This document shows, one piece after another, positions 1 to 12,995 of a stretch of 64,000 nucleotides of DNA (position 1 is its first letter; every line of letters begins with the position of its first letter). The position numbers and the translations under genes were made by a program. Origin of the DNA: Tubiluchus corallicola (taxonomy: Eukaryota > Priapulida > Priapulimorpha > Priapulimorphida > Tubiluchidae); assembly GCA_030141605.1 (NCBI GenBank), contig JAQGDQ010000149.1, forward strand, positions 188,001-252,000, read 5' to 3'. Below the pieces are notes generated by a model that worked only from the letters and a program-made list of their open reading frames with translations, was not told the DNA's origin and ran no database searches.

Positions 1-3000
1 AAGCGTTATATCTTAAAAGGTGGTGACTTTTGTCACGTGTGCTCTAATTTACGGTATAAAAACCATGCCAACTTTGTCATTTGTTTATTATTGTCGTTAT
101 TCTTTTATTTCGCCTCACACATATTATTACACGCCACCTTCAAGCTATCGGGCACTCAAGGGGCTACGTCGTGTTGGAAAAATGATTTGGAATAAGGTTG
201 GAAACTCCTGTACAAATAAGAATACATGCAGCTATAGTCCACCATTTTATACTGAACGCCCATTTTATTTTTTTTGACTTCTTAGATTTAAAAATAACCT
301 TATGAAACTTTATAAACCACTGATGATGTATACCATTTCTATAAAAGGTAACAACTTAATACTGCTTACCTGTACCGACTGGGTGATTTATTAACGTATG
401 ATTTCTTTGGAAGTACAAAAATTAATGAAGATCTCAAGGATACATAAACTGACCTAATGATATCACTTAAAAAAGTATAATCTAAACAGCGGAAAAGTAT
501 TTTATTGTTTCCAGCACTATACTGAAACGATGAATGCTGAAGGGCGTAATTTAACTGTTGTTGTTTCCAAATGCAATGTTGCGATACTTGTTATAATGAA
601 GTAAAATTGCGCCTGTTTGTGTATATAGATATATTTTTTAAAAAGTTTCTTATATTTATTAAGAGATCCTTTATTTGCTCTTGAGCTTGTTGCTTTGCAA
701 ATCACACATGGCACAACAAAATAATGCAGTCAGAAACACATACACGTAAATGCTGTTTTGAAAAATTTATATCTGACATTTTATTTTTAAATAGTTTTTA
801 ACACTTTTTAGAATATTTTATTTATGCATCTCATTAGTTTGCAGTTTAAAAAATACTGCTTCAATACATATTCTACGCAAATTCATTGCAACACTATGCT
901 TGTAGTAACAAACCTCAATGCAAGCATACAAAATCATCTTGTCTTACTTAGCTAGGACTATCGAAAACGGCAGAATTATTTATACATATAACATGAATGA
1001 GGTAACTTTCAACAAATATCAGCTAATGTAGGTACTTCCCTAATACAGTATATCCCTATGGTTTTTGACAGTCTTACAAGAAAAGATATCAAGGAGGATC
1101 ATGTCTAGTAATCTGTTCTAATAAATCAGTAATTAGAACATTAACAATAATGGTCGATTTGCATTCAATAAGGCACTTGAAGGCATTACATAGAAGTGTT
1201 ACAGCGTATTTGTGTTAATACAAAACTGAGAATTAACGTCACAATTGCAAAAATTGGGTTGTCAATCAATATAGGAAATACTAATTAGGCCTACGATAAT
1301 TAAAAGTATTATAACTCGCACAAATTACAATGTACTCAATGCGCCCGTGATGACTATTGCTTGTTAACTTATTAAATTTAGACATTGTGGTGAACGCAAG
1401 TCAGATGTATAAGTTTAAAAATTGTTTGGAATATGAAAATTTTAACGATTAGGAAAAACAGAATATGAATTCACATTGTACATTGTACGCTAAATGAGAA
1501 TTTTGTGTTGACTGTAAGTTATCAGATGGAAACAAAGTGATTCAGAAAACTGCTGCAACTCTGAGTGTTATAATATAAAAATAAATTAATAATTTATGAC
1601 TTCGCTTTTTAGAAATATCGTTATTGCGTTTATAGAATGGTGAAAGCAAGAATCATAGAAACTCAAAATATAACATACACATTTTCATTACTCTGTGAAC
1701 AATTTTTAGTATGTACAGGCTAATTGTTTAGTAACTGGCTGTTATAACATTAGAAGTCCATATGCGTTATAAAATATACTTAAGATTCGCTATGAAGGAC
1801 ATGCCTACGTTACAATTGAAACCGTATAATTACGAATTTGGTTTTAAAACACTACTGAAACAGTTTTTTACTTGACCTAACAAGTCAACATTTGTTTGAA
1901 ATGTGATTTTAAAGATCAAATGAAAGTGTCTTTTTAAAGTAGCCTACTTAAAACAAAAAATGAAAGCAAATACAGGGAAACTACAGCGTAAAAAGCAGTT
2001 TTTAACACGATAAAGTTCTATCAGCATTAAGACGCATTTCATGTTAATTTCATCAAAATTTCAACAATGTGTGTTAGTTGCTGACTAGATTACAATATAT
2101 TACAAACCTACAAAGCATTTAAGCATATTTATATTTAATGACTATGTCTAATAATGTAATGTTATAGATGTAAGGTATTTGTTTCTAACAAAAATTGAAA
2201 ATGAAAACAACATTTTCTACAATAATAATTATCATAGGCCAACGCAAGAGAATAACTTCATGACAGTCATATTATTACATACCTCCACAGATTTTGAATA
2301 AGACAGACAAAATACCCAATAAAGTTAGCAAATGAAACAAAACCTTAGTTTTCTACATTATTCTAGCGTATAACCTAGGCTAATGTTCTTAACTTTTCAG
2401 TAGGGCGTAACTGCAATTATACTAATTTCTCTAGTCTATATTGAGAATATCAAAATACATAAAAATATGAACTAATTTTACAGCAGATGTTATATGGCCT
2501 ATAATCTTACAGTTTTAAAGACATTTTTGTGAATTATTACAGACTTTTTTTGTGTCGAGAAATACTAAGCTATAAAGACGTGGTTTATAATCATGGTATT
2601 AAATATTAAACGAAATACTAACAAAGTTAAGATGACCAATAACAATATTATTCTATCATTTAAACACAAATTGTCATATTACAAAAGTACGCCCGTTTTA
2701 CAAGTGACCTTGATTTTTTTCTTAAGGTAGCTTAGTACTCATGTAATTAGGAATTAATATAACCCACTTCGATCAAGTTAGACAAAACTAAAGTTATTGT
2801 TAACATACATATTTATTGCAGAACAGGTTGTGCATGAATTTATAATAACAAATTTTGAGAGATGCTACGCATTTGCCTCGCGGCAGAGAAGTCAAAACAT
2901 TAAGATGAAAATCAAATTATCTAAATGGTGCTAAGCATTATTTAAATATAATGTAAAACTGAAAATAAAAAATTGCAAAAGGATTAGACCAGAAAATAAT

Positions 3001-6000
3001 GATCAGAAGCCGGGCCCAGCACATTTCACTTTCCAGTAAGTTGTACGTTAATTATAAAAAATGAATCACCTGCTTGTTAATTAGGAAAACAGCTCTAATG
3101 TGTTATATTATACTGTTACACAGTTTTTGTGAAAAAGGAACATTTTTCCTAGGCAAACTTTATAATACTCAGCTGCAAATGAAAAGTGTTAGGTTGAAAG
3201 TAAAAAGTTCCGCTTCTTTTACAATCCAATATTTTGCGCAGAATATTAGAGAAAATTTCGCTCATACTACCCTATAAGATTCAAAACAGACATAAACCGA
3301 TAGACGTTTATTGGTTGCAACAAAAATGTAATCGTTAAGAGATAAGTACTGGAACTTGACAAATGTCATTGAGTAACAAACTATGACGTACGAGATGCGA
3401 TAAAAATCTGATCTAAAGGCGAGATGGACATAAGGCGAATATCAGTAATTTTTATAGCCTTTAGCACTACTTTAACACCGCGTCGCAAGATCCTATGTAA
3501 TAAGGTTTAACAGTTCTTTCAGTGCAATTGTGTTAATAGCGGCATTAAAACGTTTCACAAGAAAGCAAAGAAAGACTGACCCAGTGACAGGCATTGAATA
3601 AAGAATATCTAGACAACAGGTTTATCAGCCAGACAAGGGAATTTCATTAGCGAAAAGTAGAACACAATGAACCGCTGTAGCAGAAAATGCAGTAATGATG
3701 ACGGTACCATTTTACCAAGCGACAGCCACAAGTTTAGAATCAAAACGGCTGGCGGCCAGATTCAATCAGAGCCATAATAATCTTAAAAATTAACGTAAAT
3801 AGGTTGTAAAGCGTTATTCAAAATTTCTTTGCCTTGTTGTCAACTGAACCTAAATACCATAATGTTTTAAACTCTAGCCAGGAACATCTACTGTGTCATG
3901 AAACTGAGTAACCCAAACTGCCCGACATGTCTAAAGAAGGTTTATTACTTTCTTGTCAATGAATAGACATTCCAGATTGATATACACCTTTTAGTTTTTT
4001 CACGACTTAACAACCAGCAAATCACATTTCTCAGCTGAATTAAATGTAGTTAAATGAATGACTGAAAAATCGCTCAAATACAAATTTTACACAATCTGCT
4101 TTTTGAATTCGAAACGTGTATTAAACGCAGTGTTAAAGATGATATACGGCATGAAGCATATTGTAACTAACAGCACAAACGGACTAGATTTTCTGGCGCT
4201 TTAGCCGAATCAGTCAAAACCGGTTAAGGCGAAGAAGAGATGAAATCGTGTTCCAGTATAGGCGATATTTTACTCACACTTAAAGTTATAACAATATCGA
4301 ATCATTGGAATAAAAAACCAACGTCAGCACATAGACTCGACATATAATGATACCTCTTTACAGTCATACGTTTTAGCATGCAAGAACAACCACAAGCTAG
4401 CTAAAGGCATAGATAAACTACAAGAAGTATTTATAAAGAAGCATTCTAGCGCAGGCAGTTTTACAGTTCTTTACTAAAGCTGCAAATTTGATTTAAGTGA
4501 TTTTTAATCTAGCCACGAATAATGTTGGACGTGAACTTTCAAACGTTGTGGAAAGAACAATTTAAAGAAAGAGATGTGACGTCACAACTTCTAATCAATC
4601 GAGTAACACTCACAGTTAATCCTGCAAGCTGTAGAGCGTTGCGTACACTTATTATCGATCGAAAGTGATTCAAGCTGTTACGTGACTTTCAGCAATCTAC
4701 CTGAACACATACGGGGATTGAAGCCATATCAGCTGCTTTGCGCCATGCCGAATTAAAGATTCTTTCGAAACGCTTCAGCAGTTCGGCTCTTATTGAACAA
4801 ATAAGCATTCGCCTTGCCCTACGTCTCAGTTTTCCATAATCTAAAATCAATGGTGACCGAACAGAAAACTGGACGTTTATTCATACGTGATACCCGTCCT
4901 GCATAACCCTCGTATATGTTAGGACAACCTCACAATGATTACTTACAAATAACCTGCACCGCGAAAATCTGCAGACAATTGTAATATTCGTGTAATGGTT
5001 ATTTATCAATATCGATATATAACAATTTGAATGTCATTTATATTAAACGGGTACGTGACAGAAGCATAGTTATGAGCAGGAGCGGCCTACATGCATGTTA
5101 TAGCATTCAAAACAGTTTGTTACTTGCATTCTACTTGGATTAAGGTTAATCATGGCTTAAATCTAATGAGTAAAATGGTGGTATAACGAGACGCCAAAAA
5201 GCTTATCCATGTATATGTATTAAGAACACTGCAATGGGAGATCACCTATTACTAGTCAGACACGCCATCCAAATCATTACAAGCTTTTCATCAGTGTCAC
5301 TCTTTCCACCCTGTTAAAAGTACATAAGAACAACGGAGCAAGTTAAAAGGTTATGTTTCATTTGACAGCCCAGTTAAAAATGCTCGCCAGAGTGATCCCA
5401 AAAGCGGCATCCAACACCAGCAGTACCGACGCATAGAGACCAGGAAATGTGACGGGGATGTAATTATAAAGCTACTTACAAACTTCATTGCAAAGTGCAA
5501 ACACCTTTCTTTCCTTTAATTTAATCAAACTCAAAAATTCTTCCGAAATATTATGAACTTTGATACACGCACGTCGCGACCGTGCACAAGCAAAAGGGAA
5601 ATCTAAGAATATGTAAAAATTGTTTGCTGTGATTGTGTTCTCTTAACGTATGTGCCTTTCAGTATAGCAAATTTGGCAAATCATGAGAACTGAATAGCCT
5701 GACGTACTTCAGACACTGTGTTTGTTGTTGATTAGAAACACGAAAGTTACTAGCATAGCAATAATTTTCTGCTGAGGTACGTTAGTTACACAAGTCAAAC
5801 TGTGTTAGATTAAGTAAGTAAACAAAGACACGAGACCTCGGTAAGTTGAATAAATGAAAATAAAACAATGGTTCAGTTTGTTAGCAGGCCATTTCATTTC
5901 TTTCTATTTGGTTACATAGACTTCAAAGAAGCGGTCACACCACTGGTACCGCCATCTAGCAAAATTATAAATGAAAGCTAACTAAAATACCCGAGGCAAA

Positions 6001-6149
6001 TCATCATATGAACAAACAGCTTATATATTCCAGAAAAAGAAGTCTGATGTCTGGCTGAAGTTTTGAAATAAACAGTTTTGTCTTTATTTCACATGCAGCA
6101 AAAAACTTTGCATTTGTTTTTTTTCACGAAAAAGTAAACCACAGACATG
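1..6149. other. No supported gene
   Basis: AT-rich sequence with only short chance frames (longest 85 codons). A CRE palindrome TGACGTCA is at 4577-4584. No repeats shared with the rest of the window and no RNA gene were recognised. Confidence 0.6.
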
Positions 6150-6855
6150 TTAAAGCAAAACTGGTCCCAATCTTAAGCTGTAGGTCAAAACAATCTACTC
6201 TTTAAAATATGGAAAGGAGACATACATTTTTTTCAAAATTGACTTACGTGAAAGAATTATTACCACACAAACACAATTTCGCGTTCGCGCCACTAGTTCT
6301 TCGCTGTGACATGCATGTCGCCATTCGCTAGTTAGACGGGCGCTAGCGCCTGTTTTTCAGAAACGCGTTGCAGAAAAAACAGGTGCTGTACCTCTCAGTT
6401 CAGATGTGTTAGTTTGTGACGAACTAGACACGTTCTACAGCTGCGAGCGCACAGCGTAACGGTAAATTTGAAATTTGAATCTTTATCTTAAAACTTGCCT
6501 AGTTTTAGTACAACACACTGAATCTCTTACAGTACCACTGTACTTCAATTTTTGCTTTCACAAACACCGGCGACGCGCTCATGGAATATTTTTGCTGTTG
6601 AAAATTATGTTAGTTTGTGATGTCATAAATAGTTGGGCTCTCCCGCCGTTAATTAAGTTTTTAATCTATAACTTATCAGAAACGCTTTTGCAGTATTAAT
6701 TGTGTTAAAATGAATATTTTTATTGGATTTGAAAATCAGGCAGTATACGAAAAATCATCCCGTCCTCGTTTAACTAAAGAAAGTCGTCGTCTGATTGCCA
6801 TCAGTGTGTGAGATCAAGGCTTCCATTTTATTTAAAAGCACTTAAGCTGTTAAAT
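6150..6855. repeat. Dispersed repeat family 1, copy 1 (~700 bp)
   Basis: Matches 12372-12995 in the same orientation at about 80% by eye. Shared landmarks are CTGTAGGTCAAAACAATCTA, TTCGCTAGTTAGAC, ACAGGTGCTGTACCTCTCA, TTTATCTTAAAACTTGCC and ATAAATAGTTGGGCTC. This copy has about 50 bp near its right end that the other lacks. A 74-codon frame (6475-6699) translates similarly in both copies (YLKTC, ESLTV, LYFNF), but it starts at a non-ATG codon and may only reflect DNA similarity. No terminal inverted repeats or transposase are apparent, so the class is unknown. Confidence 0.85.
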
Positions 6856-9555
6856 ACACGTTAACGAAAAGTAGAGGTATATGCAAGAGCAAACATTTTT
6901 ATGTGTATAATCAGGATGGTCGTCATTGTGCTTTACTCGCACACACCGAGACTATGTGAACGTAATCATTGGAGATAAGTAACGACCAAGGTCCAGCTGA
7001 GTCAAGGAGCTGTTAAAGGCAATCGCCAAGTCAATGACTTTTTCTGGGTATACGCTGAAAACGCTTCGCTTGCATCAGCAAGTCAGGGAGCTGGTTAAAC
7101 ATAAATACATCCAACCACAACACGAACTAGTCTGTTACAAGGCAGGCGCAGTATTTTTGGCGAAGCCCTAATGCATACAGACCTAGCCTCCGTTTCAATG
7201 AAAAATATTTCAAATATTGCTGCCAGCATTCTGTAGCGCAACAAGAAAACAGCAATTTAAAGCTTTAAGAGAGCAACTAATTATAACCATGTTGTTTAAG
7301 CAAGTAGGAAGTGTTCAACACGAGAACCCGATTTACTAGCTAGCACACCCTAACTTGACGATATATATCAAATAACCAACGTTTACAAAGGAGAATACAG
7401 ATTAGATTTCCATAAACTTGAAGTGAGTGTGTTGCTAACTGCATTATATTAGGAAATGCCAGTAATAATAAGGGTTTATGGATAGCCAATAATCATTACG
7501 GTCACGTAACCTGATACTCTCATTTTTTAAACGACAAATCTCCCCCATGAAAAAAGTTTCTATTCGTCCTGTTTACAAGCTCGCCAGCTGATGCATAGAG
7601 CAGCGTGTATAGCGCCAACTGCACAGTAGCACTTTGACACACTTATTAGTGCAATAATTATTTGCATGGTCTAGTAACTTCATTAAAGTTTTGTTGATCC
7701 ATGAACAAGTCTGCTGGAGGCTGCACTAGACAATGTGCCATCATGTACCACGACTCAAAGCCAGTTTACTAGTAAATAACAGTTTTAAAAAGTGCGACCT
7801 GTAATTAAGCATCATTATGAATATTGTTGCAGTTTCTTCTTGTTATAACGCAAAAGAGTATAGTTCACGCCTTCACGTACATTTAAGCACCTTATATGTA
7901 CATTGTGCACTGAAGGCTAGTTAATGTGCACAAAATGAAAATTTTACACAACTCGAAAATGGTCGATAACATAATTTAGTAACGTTCACAAGCTGTATAT
8001 TGTCAGCTCCTTCAGTTCTTAACTAAAAGTTTACACCGAACTATTAACTTATAATTAGCACATCACAAGAAGATTAGTAAACATTTTGGGCTACTTGCTT
8101 GCGAGGTAGTGATGTTGGTTTCGTTCTCGTTGTTCGCCTAATACGTTTTTGCCAGTTTTTAATTTTGTGACGTTACGACAGTGTTACTCCGTAATCTATA
8201 TTTTTACGAAAAAAATGGATTTATGACAGCGGTAAATGTATTAAAAAAGATATATCCAGGCAATTGGACAGAAAAAAAACTCAATAAGCTATCAAACTAA
8301 TGTTTTGTATTCCAGGACCAGTTAACGTACAATTAGCTATTATACAGGCGTATTGTTTTATATAGGCTCAGAAAATGTACTGTTTAAATGTTTCCTAAAA
8401 ATTGTAAGGTAGCGGTTTAATTATTACTTATTAATTTAGCCATTATAATTTTAGGCATTAGAATAAGCAGAACATATTTTTTAACCTATGTAGGACCTAT
8501 GTAGATGCAATTGCAGCTGCCTGTGGTTTTAAAAGAGCAGGGATTAGTAAAAAAATACGTTGATGCATGTGCTGAGCCCACTCGTAGCAGTCTACGTGTG
8601 ATACGCGCGTGTTAAAAGACGGAAATCCCAGGGATTATGTTAGAAGGAAAGCATAAATTCATGTGCACACTTCACCAAATCATTCACGTAATCAAATATT
8701 TATAAATTTATCGTAAGTTAACTTGTAGTTTCGTTACAGCATTATACATGGGTGATTAACTGCAGCACATTTAACCGAAAGATGTCTTTGATATGTTTCA
8801 AATCTTAACCGTACACCGTTTAACACTCATGAAAAATAATATCTAATATGTGATACGAAAAATAGGTCTATTACATTTGAGTATAACAAAGATTCTTTCA
8901 GAATAATTTTCACAAAATCTTTTTTTGTACTTTTAAAATCCTTTATATGAAACACATTGGTAGGTCGGGCTAAGAAGTCATTGAATATCAGCATCTTAAT
9001 GCATGGGGTAAAAATAATTACGTTAACATCATTATTTCACTGATTCAGCGTCCGACGGCATAGTTTACTTTTTTTTACAATATAAACATTTTAAGCACAA
9101 CGGAACAACAAATTCACTAGTCTACATTAATTATCACAAACAAAACACGAGTGAAGCTGGCTTCTTTGAGAGTATTTCATGCTATATATTACCTGAAGAC
9201 ATTGCAGGATTCTAGTTTTCTCCCTCTCTGCTAAGAATCATTAGCAGCTGTCCTGTTTACACAAGTGATGTTCTAAAAATAGTGGATAGTCTTGCGAGGA
9301 GTCAGTAGCATACTTAATTTACTCTACTGCCAAGTGACCTACTGCCAATTCCAAAATATTTCCATCATTACATTAATACACCGGATGAGTCACCATAATA
9401 GTTATAAACAACACACCACCTTTCCGTTGAGGAATGTCCAAGTTTGTCTAATCAACAAATTTTGCAAGCCCATCTACCACTGCATCACCAATCGATTCTC
9501 TTCAAATAAACATTGTATCACAAATTAAGAAAAAGCCTGAGCAGCAAAGCTGTGT
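6856..9555. other. 3' flank of tent5, no other gene seen
   Basis: Probably holds the tent5 3' UTR on the minus strand near 9555, but I could not pick a convincing AATAAA. Otherwise featureless AT-rich DNA. Confidence 0.5.
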
Positions 9556-11133
9556 TTAGTTACCATTGTAAACGGTCAAATTCATATTCGTCACATCACA
9601 AAATTGTTGTATTTGTTGTGGTTGTTGTTGCAACTGCTGCCATTGGCCGTTCATTTGTTGCCATTGGTTTTGACAAGTTTGTACTACAGGTTGCTGTGAC
9701 CACTGGCACAAGGTCTGTTGTTGGTTTGTTTGTGCCTGGCCAATCTGGTAGTAATAAAATGTCTGATAGCCATTATTCAAAGCAACAATTGGTGGTGGAG
9801 TAACAGGATTAAATCCATTGGCATGGACTGGTGCAGGAGTGGAAAAAGGGTTATTTTGGACAGACGTTGGCGATGGTGACATTACTGGAGATGGTGGAAA
9901 TGAAGATGATGGAGTTGTTAGAGGAGAAGGTGTTAGTGACGATGATGGTGTTAACAATGGCGATGACGTTAACGACGATGATGGCGTCACAGACATGGGT
10001 GATGTGCAAGTTGATAAACATGGATTTAGCATACTTGAATCGACATGACCGACATTTCGTTGTGTACAACGAAGCGCCTGTTCTTGCATCTGAAGGTGAA
10101 TATCATAAGCAAGCTGTTCTATAAGTTGCAGGATCTGCCGCCGCTCATGGTTCATAAGGCAAACTGTACTAGAATTTACTACCCTATGCAAGATCATGTA
10201 ATAGGCGTACTGAGCTTGATCCTCATTAGTGAAGTGCATTGTTGCGTAGGATTCTAATTTTTGTTTTTGAGCGGTAACATCAGGAAAATCTATGAAGAAG
10301 CGCGAGCACATATATCTTTCCAAAGACTTCATCTCTTCAGGATTCGAAGGTGCATACCCCCTCGCGAGCAGTGTACAATACTTCAGCAGGCCTCCTCCTC
10401 TTATCTCTTCCGGATTTCTCGTAGCTATCAACTTGCACTGCAAATGGTACAGAGCCTGTACGTAATCTCCAAAAATACTCTCCGCGACAACGGTTGGGTA
10501 GAAATTCTCTGACATTGATACTTCTGCAAAGTCATAGAATAAGAGCAGCGAGTCTAGCACAATCTGGAACGAATCAACACTGAACTCGAACTGCCTCTTC
10601 ATTCGATTGACGAATTTCAGTTCCACATTCTTACCTTTATTGTTGTTCAGCGATATTAATGACCACATGTCACCATTGTCTTTGGAACTGGAGTTCGGCA
10701 ATACTTTCACCAGTTTTTTCACATAGGCTTCTTTCAGCATGCAGCTGCTCATTCGATCTTTGCTCACTCCGTCAGGAAGCCACTGCAGCAGGCAATCCAA
10801 CACGCCTGCCTTAATTTTTTCCAGGTCTTTTGCATTAGACAGTTCAACGCCAAAAATCAGATCCAAGTCTGTATAAGTTTGATGATTTTCTGCAGCGACA
10901 ACATAACTAGCTGCTCCTCCGTTTAATCGAATATCTCGAATATGAATACCGTCTTGTTTTAATTTTTCCCGGACAGCATTGGTTAGCTCTCTCAGCTGTA
11001 TTTGCAATGTTGGGAAATTTCCACGTCCATGTATAGGTACTACATCTTCTAGCACACGATTTAATCTCTGAACTTCTTCAAATGTTAGTACTTGAAATCG
11101 ACTGACGGGATCACTTATTGTCTCCGTCTTCAT
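9556..11133 (-). CDS. tent5: TENT5/FAM46 terminal nucleotidyltransferase (non-canonical poly(A) polymerase)
   Basis: Seen: a 525-residue frame without introns. The core (about residues 15-345) carries family-typical stretches: VVPIHGRGNFPTL (31-43), RLNGGAASYV (69-78), DLDLIF (89-94), LKEAYV (133-138), WSLISL (157-162), NVELKFV (169-175), QFEFSVDSFQI (181-191), RNPEEIRGGGLLKY (239-252), RYMCSRFFIDFPD (273-285) and STVCLMNHERRQ (322-333). Asp89, Asp91 and Glu171 are the expected metal-binding residues. Known of the family: TENT5 proteins lengthen poly(A) tails of cytoplasmic mRNAs, notably those for secreted proteins. Vertebrate members are about 390-440 residues. This one is longer because of a Ser/Thr/Pro-rich segment (about 373-440) and a Gln-rich end (about 464-512). 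A stretch near 455-478 (NGYQTFYYYQIGQAQ, then QQQT and W) resembles the vertebrate C-terminal end. The ATG sits two bases after an acceptor-like AG (11136-11137), so a 5' non-coding exon is possible. Family assignment is very secure; one invertebrate gene probably represents all vertebrate paralogues. Confidence 0.96.
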   Translation of the reverse strand: MKTETISDPVSRFQVLTFEEVQRLNRVLEDVVPIHGRGNFPTLQIQLRELTNAVREKLKQDGIHIRDIRLNGGAASYVVAAENHQTYTDLDLIFGVELSNAKDLEKIKAGVLDCLLQWLPDGVSKDRMSSCMLKEAYVKKLVKVLPNSSSKDNGDMWSLISLNNNKGKNVELKFVNRMKRQFEFSVDSFQIVLDSLLLFYDFAEVSMSENFYPTVVAESIFGDYVQALYHLQCKLIATRNPEEIRGGGLLKYCTLLARGYAPSNPEEMKSLERYMCSRFFIDFPDVTAQKQKLESYATMHFTNEDQAQYAYYMILHRVVNSSTVCLMNHERRQILQLIEQLAYDIHLQMQEQALRCTQRNVGHVDSSMLNPCLSTCTSPMSVTPSSSLTSSPLLTPSSSLTPSPLTTPSSSFPPSPVMSPSPTSVQNNPFSTPAPVHANGFNPVTPPPIVALNNGYQTFYYYQIGQAQTNQQQTLCQWSQQPVVQTCQNQWQQMNGQWQQLQQQPQQIQQFCDVTNMNLTVYNGN

Positions 11134-12371
11134 CGCTATAGAATAGTAGCAAGCACAACTACAAAGGCAGAAAAAAGTCTAATTAGTGGAGCATAGCAGG
11201 CTGCGTCTACTAACTTACGATTGCTCTAACCATCTGCACCGAGCACATCACGAACACTGCGGCTAGCTGCGTTGCGCATACGACCTATTTAGTAATAGGT
11301 ATAGGGTACATGTGGCAAGGCAAATTATCGTTTACAGGGTAGACCAGTTTTATGTTAGGAACTGTAAATACCGTTGTAGCACGATTGTATGAAAGCACAG
11401 TTAGTGAATATCTTGTTTTTGCGGGTATATACAATTTTTGTTGCTCGTTATCATGATTTGAGTCACCCGTTTTTATGACTAGAAACAGAAAACTGATCTT
11501 TTTTGTAGCAGAATACTGAAATGTAACTCACCCAGCGATAGATTCATTTTAAGCTACGAAGCAGTTCTTAAAACCATGATGTTTAGTGGTTATTTTTGAA
11601 AAGCATCACTGGTAGCTATTGATATAAAAGGCGACCATCGCCCAAATTATTAGGCATAACTTTACAACTCGCGCGTCCTTCGACAGAAACGATCATTGCA
11701 ACTTTTAATTGTCAGAATAATTAACGGCGTCATTCTGAAGTTAGTCTAAATATAAGTCAGTTGCCAAGGCCTGGCTGCGCAAGGTACGAAGAGAAGAGTT
11801 CCATACGGCGTTAAGAGAAGTTTTCATGCTAGGCTGCTGTAATATTAAAACACTTATAAGAATTCATTCCGTTTCATTAGTTCGCTCCTCAAATATTTCG
11901 CTCAAAAAAATTGGCCTAAAAGATTTTAAAGCGCAACTGTCTTAATTACCGGCCATTAATCTAACTAAACCTTTACTGCAAGGTTTGTGGACCAGCAATA
12001 ATCGTTTTCAGGGAAAAGTAACACTAGCTCTAGAGTGCTTTTGGATTGGGCTTGGTGCTTTGCTTTTACACTTGCCTATGGTTAGTTGGTCAGTCATTTG
12101 ACATTGATTTTAACCGTGCTTTGATAATTTTTAATGACATGCTGATTTGAGGGTTCTTGGACGGCTTTGATCTCTGCAATAGTGATTAGATATCAGCATT
12201 GGTTTTTCTATCAGGGCTAAATGCCACATACTGATGCTACAGGCCAATGCTAACGCGAAGTTTGCATAAAGGGCTAAAGGCCCTGTCGCACACAGCATTT
12301 TAATAAAGTAAAATGTATTACTATGTATTCTTAACAGAAGTTTCCCTTCAAAAACATATTAAAGCAATCAA
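11134..12371. other. 5' flank of tent5
   Basis: Likely contains tent5 5' UTR, intron or promoter on the minus strand; an acceptor-like AG sits two bases before the ATG. A plus-strand TATAAAAG at 11623-11630 has no recognisable gene after it. Confidence 0.45.
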
Positions 12372-12995
12372 TTAAAGAAAAACCGGACCCAATTTTAAAC
12401 TGTAGGTCAAAACAATCTACTTTTTAGAATATTGAAAGGAAACATTGCCACACAAATAATTACTGCCACACAAACAATTTTGCGCTAGCGCGATTAGTTC
12501 TTCACCGTTACATACATTTTGCCATTCGCTAGTTAGACCGGCACTAGCGCCTGTATTTCGGAAATGCGTTGCACAAAAAACAGGTGCTGTACCTCTCAAT
12601 TCAGAGGTGTTCGTTTCTGACGTACTGCACACGTCCGACAGCTCATGCGTGAGCACAGCGGTAAATTTGAATTTGAATTTTTATCTTAAAACTTGCCGAA
12701 TTTTAGTACAACACGCTGAATCTCTTACAGTAGCACTGTACTTCAATTTTCGCTTTCGCAAACACGTGCAACATGCTCGTGCAATATTTTTGTTGTTGAG
12801 AAATTATGTTGCTTTGTGATATCATAAATAGTTGGGCTCACACGCCGTTAATTGAGCTTTTAATCTATTATTTAATTATCGGAACCGCTTTTCTAGTATT
12901 AACTGTGTTAAAATGCATACTTATCATCGGACTTGAAAATGGGGTAGTATATGAAAAATCATTCTGTCTTCCTTTAAATTTATTTAAACCACTTA
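12372..12995. repeat. Dispersed repeat family 1, copy 2 (~620 bp)
   Basis: Direct copy of 6150-6855 located 6.2 kb away on the other side of the tent5 gene. Point changes are scattered over the whole length, so the duplication is old. It contains the GC-rich patch CGGCACTAGCGCCTG, the counterpart of CGGGCGCTAGCGCCTG in copy 1. Confidence 0.85.

Noticed and set aside
9818-10124. Plus-strand frames of 76-97 codons over the tent5 tail (Asp/Gly/Val- or Met-rich)
   Set aside because: They are antisense shadows of the Ser/Thr/Pro-rich tent5 segment, and their repetitive composition follows from it.
11623-11630. Plus-strand TATAAAAG box
   Set aside because: No coding frame or RNA gene follows it; a TATA-like word is expected by chance in AT-rich DNA.
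6150-12995. LTR retrotransposon with the two 0.6-0.7 kb repeats as LTRs
   Set aside because: The interior contains tent5 and no gag, protease or pol traces, and the repeats lack TG...CA ends and a primer-binding site.
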